From a bacterium (GTDB lineage Bacteria > Patescibacteriota > Gracilibacteria > UBA1369 > PNNO01), in NCBI GenBank assembly GCA_021158225.1, contig JAGGUZ010000024.1:1-50830 (forward strand): a DNA stretch of 50,830 nucleotides, read 5' to 3'. Positions 41,877 to 50,455 of this stretch are shown piece by piece. The first letter of the stretch is position 1, and each line of letters begins with the position of its first letter. Both the position numbers and the translations under genes were made by a program. A model generated the notes under the pieces. It did no database searches. It saw only the letters and a program-made list of their open reading frames with translations, and had not been told where the DNA came from.

Positions 41877-42845
41877 TTAGTTAACAACATACTTAGGCTT
41901 GCGGGCTTGTAAAGCATCAATAATATTTTGAGCTGCAATTTCAGACATTTTTGTTCTGGCTTCAGCTGTTGCAGATCCAAGATGTGGTGCTAAAACAGCA
42001 TTGTCGAGAGTTTCAAGACTGTGTGCCATAGCGGGTTCATTTTCATAAACATCCAAACCGGCTCCAAAAATTTTCTTTTCCCGAAGAGCTTTAACAAGAG
42101 CTTTTTCATCTATTATTTGTCCTCGAGCCGTATTAACCAAGACTGTATCTTTGTGCATCATATTAAAAACTTTTTCATTAATAAGATGATGAGTTTCCGG
42201 TGTATAATTAAGGTTTATAGATATGAAATTACTTTCTTTACAAAGAGTTTCCAAATCAACTTTTTTTGCTCCTGTTTCTTTTTCGAATTCGTCTTTTGTA
42301 CTTCTGTCAAAATACAAAATATTCATACCAAACCCTTTATACATTTTTTTACCTATTGCTTGCCCGATTCTTCCAGCTCCGATAATCCCGAGGGTCTTTC
42401 CTGTTATTTGCTTGCCAAGTAAGAGCATTGGAGCCCACCCTTTATATTTGTGTTCTCTCATAAATCTGTCTCCTTCCGTAACACGTCTTGCGACTGCAAA
42501 TATAAGTGCGATAGCCATATCAGCTGTTGCATTGGTTAGAACACCGGGCGTGTTTGTTACTATGATATTTCTTTCCGAAGCGGCATTAGTATCAATATTA
42601 TTATACCCAACAGCGTAATTGGAAATTATTTTACAATTTGGTCCCGCAGCATCCATAACCTTATCGTCCATTTTGTCTGTAAGAAGGCTTAAAATAGCAT
42701 CTCGCCCTTTTACTTTTTCCATTAATTCATCGTAATTCAGCACTCTGTCATCTGGGTTAACTTCAACCGAGTTCTCCCCAAATGCATTTTTTAGCATTTG
42801 AAGTCCTTTTTCCGGGATTCTGCGTGTAACGTAGATATTTACCAT
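41877..42845 (-). CDS. D-2-hydroxyacid dehydrogenase (hydroxypyruvate/glyoxylate reductase-like)
   Basis: A 322-residue NAD(P)-linked enzyme that likely reduces hydroxypyruvate to D-glycerate (or glyoxylate to glycolate). It has the Rossmann motif LGIIGAGRIGQAIGKKM, the signature NTARGQIIDEKALVKAL with the catalytic Arg, Glu in DVYENEPAMAHSL and the catalytic His in APHLGSATAEARTKM. The lineage resembles GyaR/GRHPR enzymes. The gene 6 bases downstream encodes glycerate 2-kinase, which supports hydroxypyruvate as the physiological substrate. Confidence 0.9.
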   Translation of the reverse strand: MVNIYVTRRIPEKGLQMLKNAFGENSVEVNPDDRVLNYDELMEKVKGRDAILSLLTDKMDDKVMDAAGPNCKIISNYAVGYNNIDTNAASERNIIVTNTPGVLTNATADMAIALIFAVARRVTEGDRFMREHKYKGWAPMLLLGKQITGKTLGIIGAGRIGQAIGKKMYKGFGMNILYFDRSTKDEFEKETGAKKVDLETLCKESNFISINLNYTPETHHLINEKVFNMMHKDTVLVNTARGQIIDEKALVKALREKKIFGAGLDVYENEPAMAHSLETLDNAVLAPHLGSATAEARTKMSEIAAQNIIDALQARKPKYVVN

Positions 42846-42856
42846 TCGGAAGGGTG

Positions 42857-44056
42857 TTAAGAAATACTTTCTATAAAAGTTTTTATGCGTGCAAGCCCTT
42901 CTTTAATATCATCTTCTGTGGATACATACGAGAATCGCACAAAATCATCTCCAAAAAGACCGAATACGGTTCCCGGAAGAATAAGCACATGAGCTTCTTT
43001 CATAATTCTGTCGCAAAGTTCGTCTGCGGAAATAGACAATTTATCTAAAAGTTCTCTTACATTTACCATCAAATAAAATGCTCCTTTTGGTGAGTGGCAA
43101 TGTATTCCAGGAATTTCGTTTACAAGAGAAACCATTAAATCTCGTCTTTTTTTATATTCATCAAGCATATAATCAACTTGGTCTTGTGGACCGGTAATTG
43201 CTTCTAGGGCTGCATATTGCGCGATTGTACTTGTACAAGAAACATCATTACAAGCTAACTTCTCGATGTATTCTGCCATTTCTTTGTTGCTTGTAACAGC
43301 CCATCCTACTCTGTAGCCTGTCATAGCGTATGTTTTTGAGCATCCGTTTAGCATAACGGTTCTTTCTTGCATTCCCGGAACGCTGGTAATTGAAATATGC
43401 TCTCCTTCATGAACCATTCTGTCATAAATCTCATCCGATAAGACCCATAAATCATTTTCAATAGCTATTTGTGCTATTTCCTCAATAAGTTCTTTTGTAT
43501 AAACTCCACCGGTTGGATTTTGTGGAGAGTTAAGAATAATCATTTTAGTTTTTGGAGTGATAAGAGCTCTTAAATCTTCAGCCGTAAAATTAAAATTACG
43601 ATCTTCTCTTAATTGAATCGGCACCATTTTTCCTCCCAAATATTCAGTTACAGACCCGTAAATCGGATATGATGGATTAGGGACAATTACTTCATCTCCC
43701 TCATCTATCAAAGCGTTTATCATATAAAACATAACCGGTTTTCCTCCGGGGAGGATAATTACATCTGAAGCTTTGTAAGGTACAGCCGAATAATTTGATG
43801 AAATTTTTGCAACAGCTTCACGTAGTGGTTGTATTCCGGTTGTGGCGGTATAATGAGTTTGATTATCATTTATGGCTTTTATAGCGGCATGATTTATGTT
43901 GTCCGGAGTGTTAAATCCGGGCTCGCCGATTTGAAGATATACGAGTTTTTCGCCTTTTGGAGCAAGAACTTCTTGTTCGAATTTTTTTGCTTTACCTATT
44001 ACGGAAAAAGCGTTCTCTGTGCCGAGGTGTGGCATTCTTTTTGAGAAGGGTTTCAT
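42857..44056 (-). CDS. Class I/II aminotransferase (AspC-like)
   Basis: A 399-residue PLP enzyme of the aspartate/alanine aminotransferase branch. Seen are YLQIGEPGFNTP, HYTATTGIQPLREAVA, ILNSPQNPTGGVYTKE, LSDEIYDRMVH and the PLP Lys in GCSKTYAMTGYRVGW, plus a C-terminal FVRFSYV Arg. The substrate cannot be read exactly. In this operon a serine:pyruvate or alanine:glyoxylate role, giving hydroxypyruvate, would fit the two genes that follow. Alternatives are ordinary aspartate or aromatic transamination. Confidence 0.88.
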   Translation of the reverse strand: MKPFSKRMPHLGTENAFSVIGKAKKFEQEVLAPKGEKLVYLQIGEPGFNTPDNINHAAIKAINDNQTHYTATTGIQPLREAVAKISSNYSAVPYKASDVIILPGGKPVMFYMINALIDEGDEVIVPNPSYPIYGSVTEYLGGKMVPIQLREDRNFNFTAEDLRALITPKTKMIILNSPQNPTGGVYTKELIEEIAQIAIENDLWVLSDEIYDRMVHEGEHISITSVPGMQERTVMLNGCSKTYAMTGYRVGWAVTSNKEMAEYIEKLACNDVSCTSTIAQYAALEAITGPQDQVDYMLDEYKKRRDLMVSLVNEIPGIHCHSPKGAFYLMVNVRELLDKLSISADELCDRIMKEAHVLILPGTVFGLFGDDFVRFSYVSTEDDIKEGLARIKTFIESIS

Positions 44057-44083
44057 AGCCTGTGGTTATGTTAAAGAGTAGAA

Positions 44084-45031
44084 TTAAGTTTTCCGGTTAA
44101 GCACTTCCTTTGCTTGTTCGATAATTTCTTTGGAAGTTATTCCATATTTTTCCATAAGCTCACGAGGTTGTCCGGATTCACCAAAAGTATCGTTTATACC
44201 TACCATTTCGGCAGGTACAGGATGATCTTGCATTAATACCTCAAACACCGCGCTTCCCATTCCGCCAGCCATTTGATGTTCTTCGGCAGTAACAAGACAT
44301 CCTGTTTTCTTAACCGAATTAATAAGCGTTTCTTTATCTATTGGTTTTATTGTATGAAGGTTAATTACTTCCGCATTTATCCCTTCTTTTGCGAGTTCTT
44401 CCGAAGCATCTAAACTTTCTGCAACCATTGTGCCACATGCAATAATCGTTACATCGTTCCCTTCTTTCATTATATTTGCTTTTCCAACTTCGAATTTTGA
44501 TTCTTCATTTGTAACAACCGGAACTTTTTCTCGTCCGAATCTTATATAAACTGGGCCGTTTATTTCTGCGGCCGCGAGTACGGCTTTTTTTGTCTCGTAA
44601 TAATCCGATGGAACTAAAACAGTCATGTTTGGAATAACCCTCATAATGGCGATTTCTTCAAGTGCTTGATGAGTTGCTCCATCTTGTCCTACGGAAATTC
44701 CTCCGTGAGCACCTCCGAGTTTTACATTTAGTTGTCCGTAACAAATACTTGTTCTAATTTGCTCCCAAGCTCGTCCGGAAACAAAGACTCCATATGTTGA
44801 TACAAAAGGAATAAGTCCGGTGAGCGAAAGCCCTCCGGCTGTATTAATCATATTTTGTTCCGCAATTCCCATATCAAAAAATCTCTTCGGGTACTTGTTT
44901 TTAAAATTTATCGTAAGAGTCGATTTAGCAAGATCGGCATCCAGAACGACAACATTTGGGTTTTTCTCGCCCAGTTCCAATAGCGCGTCTGACCACCCTT
45001 GCCTTGTTAACATCATCTGCCTTTCAGCCAT
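44084..45031 (-). CDS. Transketolase, C-terminal subunit
   Basis: Second half of a two-gene transketolase (315 aa). It carries the Pyr and C-terminal domains: VVVLDADLAKSTLT, FFDMGIAEQNMINTAGGLSLTG (thiamine-activating Glu), GAHGGISVGQDGATHQALEEIAIMRVIPNM and VYIRFGREK. Split transketolases occur in archaea, Thermotoga and many CPR genomes. It starts 12 bases after the N-terminal subunit gene and is followed by the aminotransferase, linking pentose-phosphate carbon exchange with the glycerate enzymes; transketolases can also use hydroxypyruvate as ketol donor. Confidence 0.93.
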   Translation of the reverse strand: MAERQMMLTRQGWSDALLELGEKNPNVVVLDADLAKSTLTINFKNKYPKRFFDMGIAEQNMINTAGGLSLTGLIPFVSTYGVFVSGRAWEQIRTSICYGQLNVKLGGAHGGISVGQDGATHQALEEIAIMRVIPNMTVLVPSDYYETKKAVLAAAEINGPVYIRFGREKVPVVTNEESKFEVGKANIMKEGNDVTIIACGTMVAESLDASEELAKEGINAEVINLHTIKPIDKETLINSVKKTGCLVTAEEHQMAGGMGSAVFEVLMQDHPVPAEMVGINDTFGESGQPRELMEKYGITSKEIIEQAKEVLNRKT

Positions 45032-45043
45032 TTCTTGTAAATT

Positions 45044-45907
45044 TTAAGAATATTTTTTATTTACATTTTTCTCTTGTTCATCAAGATCTTTCATTGCTTG
45101 TGCGAGTTGCTCATCATTAGGTGCTTTTCCATGCCATTCAGCTTTATTTTCCATATATGAAATTCCTTTTCCTTTAATCGTATCGCAAATAATAACAGTC
45201 GGTTTTCCTGTAAGAGTTAAAGCTTTTTGAATTGCTTTCCTGATTTGTTTAAAATTATGACCGTCTTTTACTCTTAAAACATGCCAATTAAAGCTTTCAA
45301 ATTTCTTATCGAGAGGAGCAACACCCATTACATCTTCGCAATTACCATCTATTTGAAGTTTGTTGTAATCGACAAAAAGTATCAAATTATCAAGCCTGTA
45401 GTGAGCTGCAGACATAATTGCTTCCCAAGAATTTCCTTCCTGGAGATCTCCTTCACTGGAAAGTCCATATACTCTATTTGATTTGCCCTGAGTTTTTAAT
45501 CCAAGAGCTATTCCTTGAGTAATTGAAAGATTTTGACCGAGTGATCCGCCAGACATTTCTAATCCTTTTGGGTGAAATCTATAAGGATGTCCCTGAAGAT
45601 CGGAACCAAAATGTCTAAAAGTAGTTAATGTTGCCGGATCGAAATATCCCGTTCTTGCAAGAATCGAATAAATTGCCGGAGTGATATGTGCTTTACAAAA
45701 AATCATACGATCACGCTCTGGCCATTTTGGGTTGTCCGAGTCATGTTTAAGAAATTCATAATATAAGGTTATAAGAATTTCTACGGATGATAGGGATCCT
45801 CCCGGATGTCCGGATTGAGCGCTGTGAACCATCTCGACGATGTCGCGCCTCATTTGGATTGCTTTAAGTAATCTTTCTTTATCTGTAAGTATTTTTGGGT
45901 ATGTCAT
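45044..45907 (-). CDS. Transketolase, N-terminal subunit
   Basis: Thiamine-diphosphate-binding half (287 aa) of transketolase, moving two-carbon units between sugar phosphates. Visible are IVEMVHSAQSGHPGGSLSSVEIL, ARTGYFDPA, FRHFGSDLQGHP, GSLGQNLSITQGIALGLK, and the TPP motif GLSSEGDLQEGNSWEAIMSAAHYRLDNLILFVDYN (GDG-like with Asn). It is the first gene of the five-gene operon. The 156 bases upstream (45908-46063) hold its promoter and the end of the SMR gene; no clear terminator was seen there. Confidence 0.94.
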   Translation of the reverse strand: MTYPKILTDKERLLKAIQMRRDIVEMVHSAQSGHPGGSLSSVEILITLYYEFLKHDSDNPKWPERDRMIFCKAHITPAIYSILARTGYFDPATLTTFRHFGSDLQGHPYRFHPKGLEMSGGSLGQNLSITQGIALGLKTQGKSNRVYGLSSEGDLQEGNSWEAIMSAAHYRLDNLILFVDYNKLQIDGNCEDVMGVAPLDKKFESFNWHVLRVKDGHNFKQIRKAIQKALTLTGKPTVIICDTIKGKGISYMENKAEWHGKAPNDEQLAQAMKDLDEQEKNVNKKYS

Positions 45908-46063
45908 TTCTTATTTCAAGTATAGCTGTTGCACAAGTGATAATGGATTTTTGGATCAATTTCAAGGAATAAGCGTTGTGCAATTGTACAAAAAGTACTG
46001 AAGTTTATATTTTAAAAACACGAAAAAAGAGGTAAAAAATGTGTTTTACAAAAATGACATTTT

Positions 46064-46381
46064 TTATTTCAGATTTATCAATATAAGACCGATTATTATT
46101 ACTCCAATGCCGGTAAGTTGAATATTGGATATCTCTTCTTTGAATATGAAGTAGCCAAGTATTGTTACTGCAACAACTGATAGTGCTATCCACAAGATGT
46201 TTGTAATTGCCATTCCCTCGTATTTGAGTGATTTTGCGAATACATATCCCGCACTACCAAAAAGCATGATTGTAGCTATTAGTAGTAGCGGGTTTTTATT
46301 GATGCTGTAGAATTTTGCACAAAGCGTTCCGGAAAGATCCAGCAGAGTTATTATTGCAATATTTATAATAAATGGATTCAT
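46064..46381 (-). CDS. Small multidrug resistance (SMR)-type transporter
   Basis: A 105-residue four-helix protein of the EmrE/Gdx family, proton-coupled exporters working as antiparallel dimers. Helices lie at about 3-22, 31-50, 57-78 and 84-104, with AITNILWIALSVVAVTILGYFIFKEE matching family helix 3 and the helix 3-4 loop. In helix 1 the proton- and substrate-binding Glu of EmrE (A-E-V-I-G-T-T) aligns with Asp in LLDLSGTLCAKFY. It could therefore carry different substrates. It follows the nucleotidylyltransferase gene by 16 bases. Confidence 0.8.
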   Translation of the reverse strand: MNPFIINIAIITLLDLSGTLCAKFYSINKNPLLLIATIMLFGSAGYVFAKSLKYEGMAITNILWIALSVVAVTILGYFIFKEEISNIQLTGIGVIIIGLILINLK

Positions 46382-46397
46382 GTCAAAATTATTGATT

Positions 46398-47705
46398 CTA
46401 AATTTTTCCTCTCATTTTATTTCTTGCATCCTTTTCCAACTTAGCTTTGTTTTCTCGAATTTCCAATTTTACATTGCCTTTGACAAATTTATTCTCTTCT
46501 ATGTCGTAAGGAATAACCAGTCCGGCTCCAATTACGCAATTGCTCCCTATTTTTACGCCGGGCATAAAGCTTGTGTTTATTCCGCATCTAATGTTTTCTC
46601 CTGTAATAAGGCCGAATTTGTTTGTTTCACTTGATATTTTCTCTCCTTTTATGTTTACCGAGATATTTTTTTCGTCGAGTCTTAAGTTCCCTGTAACTGT
46701 TCCGCTTCCAAATGAGCAATTGTCCGAAATTATGCTATCTCCTATGTAATTTGCGTGTGTCCAGACGTTTTTCCCGATGGATGATCGCGCAATCTCTGTT
46801 GAATACCCGATAACACATCCTTCGTTAATCATTGAATCTCGTACCAAAGAATTGTTTGCAACAACTACATTTTTGCCAATATAGCAAGGACCGTTAATAG
46901 TAGCATGATCAAAAATTCTTACACCTTCTTTAATAATCACATTACCTTTTATCACTGCCGTATCCGCAATTTGTGCATCTTTTGAAATTGTGCTCTCCAT
47001 GTTTTTAAAAAAATATTTCATTACATCAAAAACATGCCATGGGAATTTAATTGGCTGCCAATAGCCATCAAACTCTACTGCTTTTATCTTCAATCCACCT
47101 TTTATTAAAGAATCTAAAGCAACTTCGTATCTATCATCTTTGTTGCTCGAAATTTTTTTTAATTCTTCAATAAGTTTTTTTGGATTTTTATGACAGTGGA
47201 TAACGATATTAACAAGATTGCTCGGTTCGTTTCCTTCTCCGGGTTTTTCGATTACAGAAGTAATAAAACCCTCTGAATCAATTTTCAAATATCCGCCCGG
47301 AAAATATTTTTTAACTTTTTTACCGACAATCACACTATCAACATTTTCGTCATTTACGGTATTAACAATCAGTTCGTAAGCTTTCTCATCGACTATGTCA
47401 TTTGAACTTACAATGCAAACGAGATCATTTCCAACGACTTCTTCACAGGCAATAATTGCTCCGGCCATTCCTTCGTCAAGATTTTTTTGCTCTATAATTT
47501 GATAATTAATATTTTTAAACTCTAGCTCTTTTAATTTGTCCAAATTATGGGAACCACCAATTACAATAAAATCATCAAAACCTGCTTTTATTAAAGACTC
47601 TATTTGATGAACGATTAACGGCTTTCCCAAAAACATTAAAAAATTCTTGTCTGGGATTGGTTGCATTCGCTCGCTTTTTCCAGCGGCGAGTAGCAATACT
47701 TTCAT
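46398..47705 (-). CDS. Bifunctional GlmU-like sugar-1-phosphate nucleotidylyltransferase
   Basis: A 435-residue two-domain protein. Residues 1-235 form a nucleotidyltransferase (VLLLAAGKSERMQPIPDKNFLMFLGKPLIVHQI), with VSSNDIV and DGYWQPIKFPWHVFDV typical of archaeal-type GlmU/RmlA enzymes. Residues about 240-415 are hexapeptide left-handed beta-helix repeats (IADTAVIKGNVIIKEGV, IGKNVVVANNSLVRDS, GVKIGSNCVIGAG), often acetyltransferase. It probably activates a sugar phosphate, perhaps to UDP-GlcNAc. It is third in the purP operon, 7 bases downstream. Confidence 0.87.
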   Translation of the reverse strand: MKVLLLAAGKSERMQPIPDKNFLMFLGKPLIVHQIESLIKAGFDDFIVIGGSHNLDKLKELEFKNINYQIIEQKNLDEGMAGAIIACEEVVGNDLVCIVSSNDIVDEKAYELIVNTVNDENVDSVIVGKKVKKYFPGGYLKIDSEGFITSVIEKPGEGNEPSNLVNIVIHCHKNPKKLIEELKKISSNKDDRYEVALDSLIKGGLKIKAVEFDGYWQPIKFPWHVFDVMKYFFKNMESTISKDAQIADTAVIKGNVIIKEGVRIFDHATINGPCYIGKNVVVANNSLVRDSMINEGCVIGYSTEIARSSIGKNVWTHANYIGDSIISDNCSFGSGTVTGNLRLDEKNISVNIKGEKISSETNKFGLITGENIRCGINTSFMPGVKIGSNCVIGAGLVIPYDIEENKFVKGNVKLEIRENKAKLEKDARNKMRGKI

Positions 47706-47712
47706 ATGTAAT

Positions 47713-48900
47713 TTAAGTTACGATTTCTGCCAATTTACCTGCTTTGATTGCGTCATTAATTTCCATGGCAATTCTTTGCCCGTAGCTTATGCTTTGTCCG
47801 TATAAATATCCAGAGTATGGAGTAAATGGAGTTCCGGGCGATCCGGGAATTCGCATGCTAACATCAAATATTACGATTTCTTCTTTTCCATGTTCGGCTG
47901 ATACCGCGCCCTGTAATGCAAACGGTCCAATCATTCCAGGTGCAACTTCTTTTTTAAGTGTGGCAACAAATTTTTCGCCGGCAGCAAATGCTTTTTCCAA
48001 AATAGATTCTTTAACTGTACAGGCAATGTGTCCCATCTCAATCATTTTTGGCTTGTATCCGTTATTAAGTAATGTCATTTGAATTTTTGCGTCTAGTCTT
48101 AAAAATCCATCTAGCCCAGTTTGTCTTCTGGTATCTGTTCCCATAAGCTCGAGTTCACCTGTTAGCGATGAATAGAAAAAATTAAAATTTACTTGTGCTC
48201 CTATAATAAATTCTTCAATAACGGCATTATCTAAATCAGCCTGAACAATAAGGCCTTTTCCCATCATATCCTTGCTCGTTGAAAAGAAATCATCTGTCTT
48301 TGTAATTGTAAAAAATGCTCTTTCATATCCTCTGATAGCCTCATTAACTTTAATAAGAAGTGGTCCTCCTTTTTCATCAACAAAATGTTTATTCAAAGCT
48401 TTCCTTAGCTGTTTTTCGTTCATGCCACTGTTTCCTTTCCTAATAATTCTCGGAATTCTAATTCCCGCTTTCTCAAGAAGTTCGTATTGATTATTCGGTT
48501 GGTCTCTTTCTTCAAGTTTTACAAGAATCCTGTTGCCGTAAATTGGAACATTAAATCGTTTCTCTACAAGATCAAAATCTTTAAAATAAACCCAAAAATA
48601 TCTATTGTGGATGAAGATAGTATTTCTTTTTCTAAGTTCCTCCTGAATATCTTCGTTAACGATATCGGAGAATTTGTTAACGATAATCGTTTCATCGATA
48701 CATCCCTTTCCGTCACGGGTTTTGTAATATTTGTCATATGTTTTTTCTCGTCCTTTTTTACAAACAGCCAATGTTTTGAACCCGAGCTTTTTTGCTCCTG
48801 TACATACATCCAAAGCAGAGTGTCCACCAAGTACACCTATAGTAATGTTGTTTAAATCGTAACCTTCAACTACAGGTTTTATAGTTTGTTGAGTAATCAT
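47713..48900 (-). CDS. PurP-family ATP-grasp ligase, divergent paralogue
   Basis: A 395-residue homologue of the archaeal enzyme PurP, which formylates AICAR from formate and ATP in the step before IMP. Family parts are VLGGHSALDVCTGAKKLGFKTLAVCKKGR, LLEKAGIRIPRI, FIIGAQVNFNFFYSSLTGELELMGTDTRRQ and FALQGAVS...IFDVSMRIPGSPGTPF. The IPHGSF motif kept in the upstream partner is here IHNRYF, and there is a longer N terminus and an insertion, so it is likely a specialised paralogue. It is encoded 12 bases after the other copy. Its exact substrate is uncertain. Confidence 0.82.
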   Translation of the reverse strand: MITQQTIKPVVEGYDLNNITIGVLGGHSALDVCTGAKKLGFKTLAVCKKGREKTYDKYYKTRDGKGCIDETIIVNKFSDIVNEDIQEELRKRNTIFIHNRYFWVYFKDFDLVEKRFNVPIYGNRILVKLEERDQPNNQYELLEKAGIRIPRIIRKGNSGMNEKQLRKALNKHFVDEKGGPLLIKVNEAIRGYERAFFTITKTDDFFSTSKDMMGKGLIVQADLDNAVIEEFIIGAQVNFNFFYSSLTGELELMGTDTRRQTGLDGFLRLDAKIQMTLLNNGYKPKMIEMGHIACTVKESILEKAFAAGEKFVATLKKEVAPGMIGPFALQGAVSAEHGKEEIVIFDVSMRIPGSPGTPFTPYSGYLYGQSISYGQRIAMEINDAIKAGKLAEIVT

Positions 48901-48912
48901 AAGTAAAATTTG

Positions 48913-49929
48913 TTAACCGAGTACATCATCGAGTCTGTCTTGCTCGATTGCCATCTTAATATCTCTTGCTATCCTTCGTCCAGTACTCATTGGTTCATTA
49001 TATTTAAGCCATGTATAAGGTGATCCGTTAATAAAAGGATTTGTTCCTGCAACTATTCTTGCTGAAATTTCAAAAACATAAAAATTCAAATTCGGATCGA
49101 TAATCGCCTCCAGACAAAAAGGTCCGTATAGTCCTTTCCCGACCAGTTTTTGTGAAGCTTTAACTACATTCTCTCCCATCTCAAACACTTGGGGAAGAAT
49201 GGATTCTCTTATAACAAGGGGAATATTTCCTGTAATTGTATAGGAGGTTCTTATGTCTGCATCAAGCTGATCTTGAGCTGAAATTCTTCCGATTGAATCG
49301 GCGTTCGATTCGTATCGTTTATCAAAACTCATAACTTCAAGTTCTTCTGTAATCGGTGAATAGAAAAAATGAGTATACATTGGAACACCCACTATATATT
49401 CCTGTAATACATATTTCTTATTTCCGGGATAGTCTTTAATTCCTTCATAAAAATCTTTAGTTGATTTTGCGACGAAATACCCTTTGCCTCCTTGTGCTCC
49501 GTGGAATTTAACTATAACCGGAACATCTATGTCTTCAGGTTTGTCGAAGATGCGTGGCATCTTACATCCGGCATCAAGTAGCCAAAGTCTTTCCTTGTCT
49601 CTGTCTGATTCGAATTCTAAAATTCCTTTTGTGCCGTAATGCATGACTTTTAATTTCTTCATGCTTTGTGGACCGATGTATGTAACAAAAGATCCGTGTG
49701 GAATCATAATCGCATTTTGTTTGATAAGTTCTTCTTGTAATCCAAAGAATTCATCAAAGTTTTCAATTTCGATTATATTGTCCGCCACGCCGTAACTTTC
49801 ATACGGCTTACTTCTTCCTTTCATGCAAATACAGATGGTATCAAATCCTTCATCCTTAGCTCCTTTTAGGATTTGAAGAGCACTGTGGCTTCCAAGTGTT
49901 GCGATTTTGTAATCTTTTATAGATGGCAT
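48913..49929 (-). CDS. purP: PurP-like 5-formaminoimidazole-4-carboxamide ribonucleotide synthetase
   Basis: A 338-residue protein close to archaeal PurP in length and motifs: ATLGSHSALQILKGAKDEGFDTICICMKGRS, AIMIPHGSFVTYIG, MHYGTKGILEFESDRDKERLWLLDAGCKMPRIF, VIVKFHGAQGGKGYFVAKS (ATP-grasp lysine and glycine loop), VGVPMYTHFFYSPITEELEVMSFDKRYESN and FEISARIVAGTNPFINGSPYTW. In archaea the enzyme uses formate and ATP in place of the PurH transformylase. It is the first gene of the operon, with a TATAAT promoter about 26 bases upstream. Confidence 0.87.
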   Translation of the reverse strand: MPSIKDYKIATLGSHSALQILKGAKDEGFDTICICMKGRSKPYESYGVADNIIEIENFDEFFGLQEELIKQNAIMIPHGSFVTYIGPQSMKKLKVMHYGTKGILEFESDRDKERLWLLDAGCKMPRIFDKPEDIDVPVIVKFHGAQGGKGYFVAKSTKDFYEGIKDYPGNKKYVLQEYIVGVPMYTHFFYSPITEELEVMSFDKRYESNADSIGRISAQDQLDADIRTSYTITGNIPLVIRESILPQVFEMGENVVKASQKLVGKGLYGPFCLEAIIDPNLNFYVFEISARIVAGTNPFINGSPYTWLKYNEPMSTGRRIARDIKMAIEQDRLDDVLG

Positions 49930-49954
49930 AACTTAGGAATTTCATATTTTGCCT

Positions 49955-49984
49955 ATTATAATACTTATTATGGATTTTTTGCAA
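49955..49984 (-). promoter_or_regulatory. Promoter of the purP operon
   Basis: On the minus strand TTGCAA (49979-49984), an 18-base spacer and TATAAT (49955-49960), about 26 bases before the purP ATG, so the leader would be about 18 bases and has no clear ribosome site. Confidence 0.7.
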
Positions 49985-50238
49985 GAAGACTTATAATTAT
50001 AAAATAAATAGCCAAATGGTCAAATATTTTTAAAAATGTTGATAATTTGAATTTTTAATTGATTACTTTCTATATGTTGTCTATAAAAAGCGACTGTTAG
50101 CCAAAAAAAACCTATTTGTATTGAAAATTATAAAAATCGCACAAAAAACAATAAAATGTTCACGAGAAATGTCAAGTATAAACCTTTCTTTGCTTATCGG
50201 ATGCCATATATAATTACATAGGTCTGAAAATAAATCGC
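49985..50238. other. Intergenic stretch with no feature recognised
   Basis: About 250 AT-rich bases between the purP promoter and the LysM-gene promoter. I see no gene, repeat or strong hairpin here. Confidence 0.5.
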
Positions 50239-50268
50239 TTGACAATTACTTGCTTGTTTAAGTAGACT
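50239..50268 (+). promoter_or_regulatory. Promoter of the LysM-gene transcript
   Basis: TTGACA (50239-50244), an 18-base spacer and TAGACT (50263-50268), giving a start near 50275. The consensus -35 box makes this one of the strongest promoters in the window. Confidence 0.75.
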
Positions 50269-50271
50269 CGG

Positions 50272-50357
50272 CTACCGTGAGTTTACATGGAAGCTGGAAC
50301 TAATTATTGTCATTCTTAATTACAAGGCGCTGTCTGCCACATCGAATGTAAACGTAG
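50272..50357 (+). promoter_or_regulatory. Structured 5' leader, riboswitch-like three-way junction
   Basis: CTAC plus GTTTACAT (50272-50288, bulge CGTGA) pairs perfectly with ATGTAAAC plus GTAG (50346-50357). Inside, TAATTA (50301-50306) pairs with TAATTA (50317-50322), and a short GGC/GCC hairpin follows at about 50326-50338. This looks like a closing stem with two arms. No known riboswitch consensus was recognised. It could be a regulatory leader of the cell-wall gene downstream. Confidence 0.45.
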
Positions 50358-50455
50358 GTCTAAGTGACGGAATTCAATCTCGATGTTAATACAAGGAAAA
50401 CAATCTTATAAATACATATACCGGAAAAATTGCAGTAAACAGAATCGCAAGGAAA

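Noticed and set aside
50272-50400. Purine, c-di-AMP or other known riboswitch upstream of the LysM gene
   Set aside because: Conserved core bases of those classes were not found; listed only as an unclassified structured leader.
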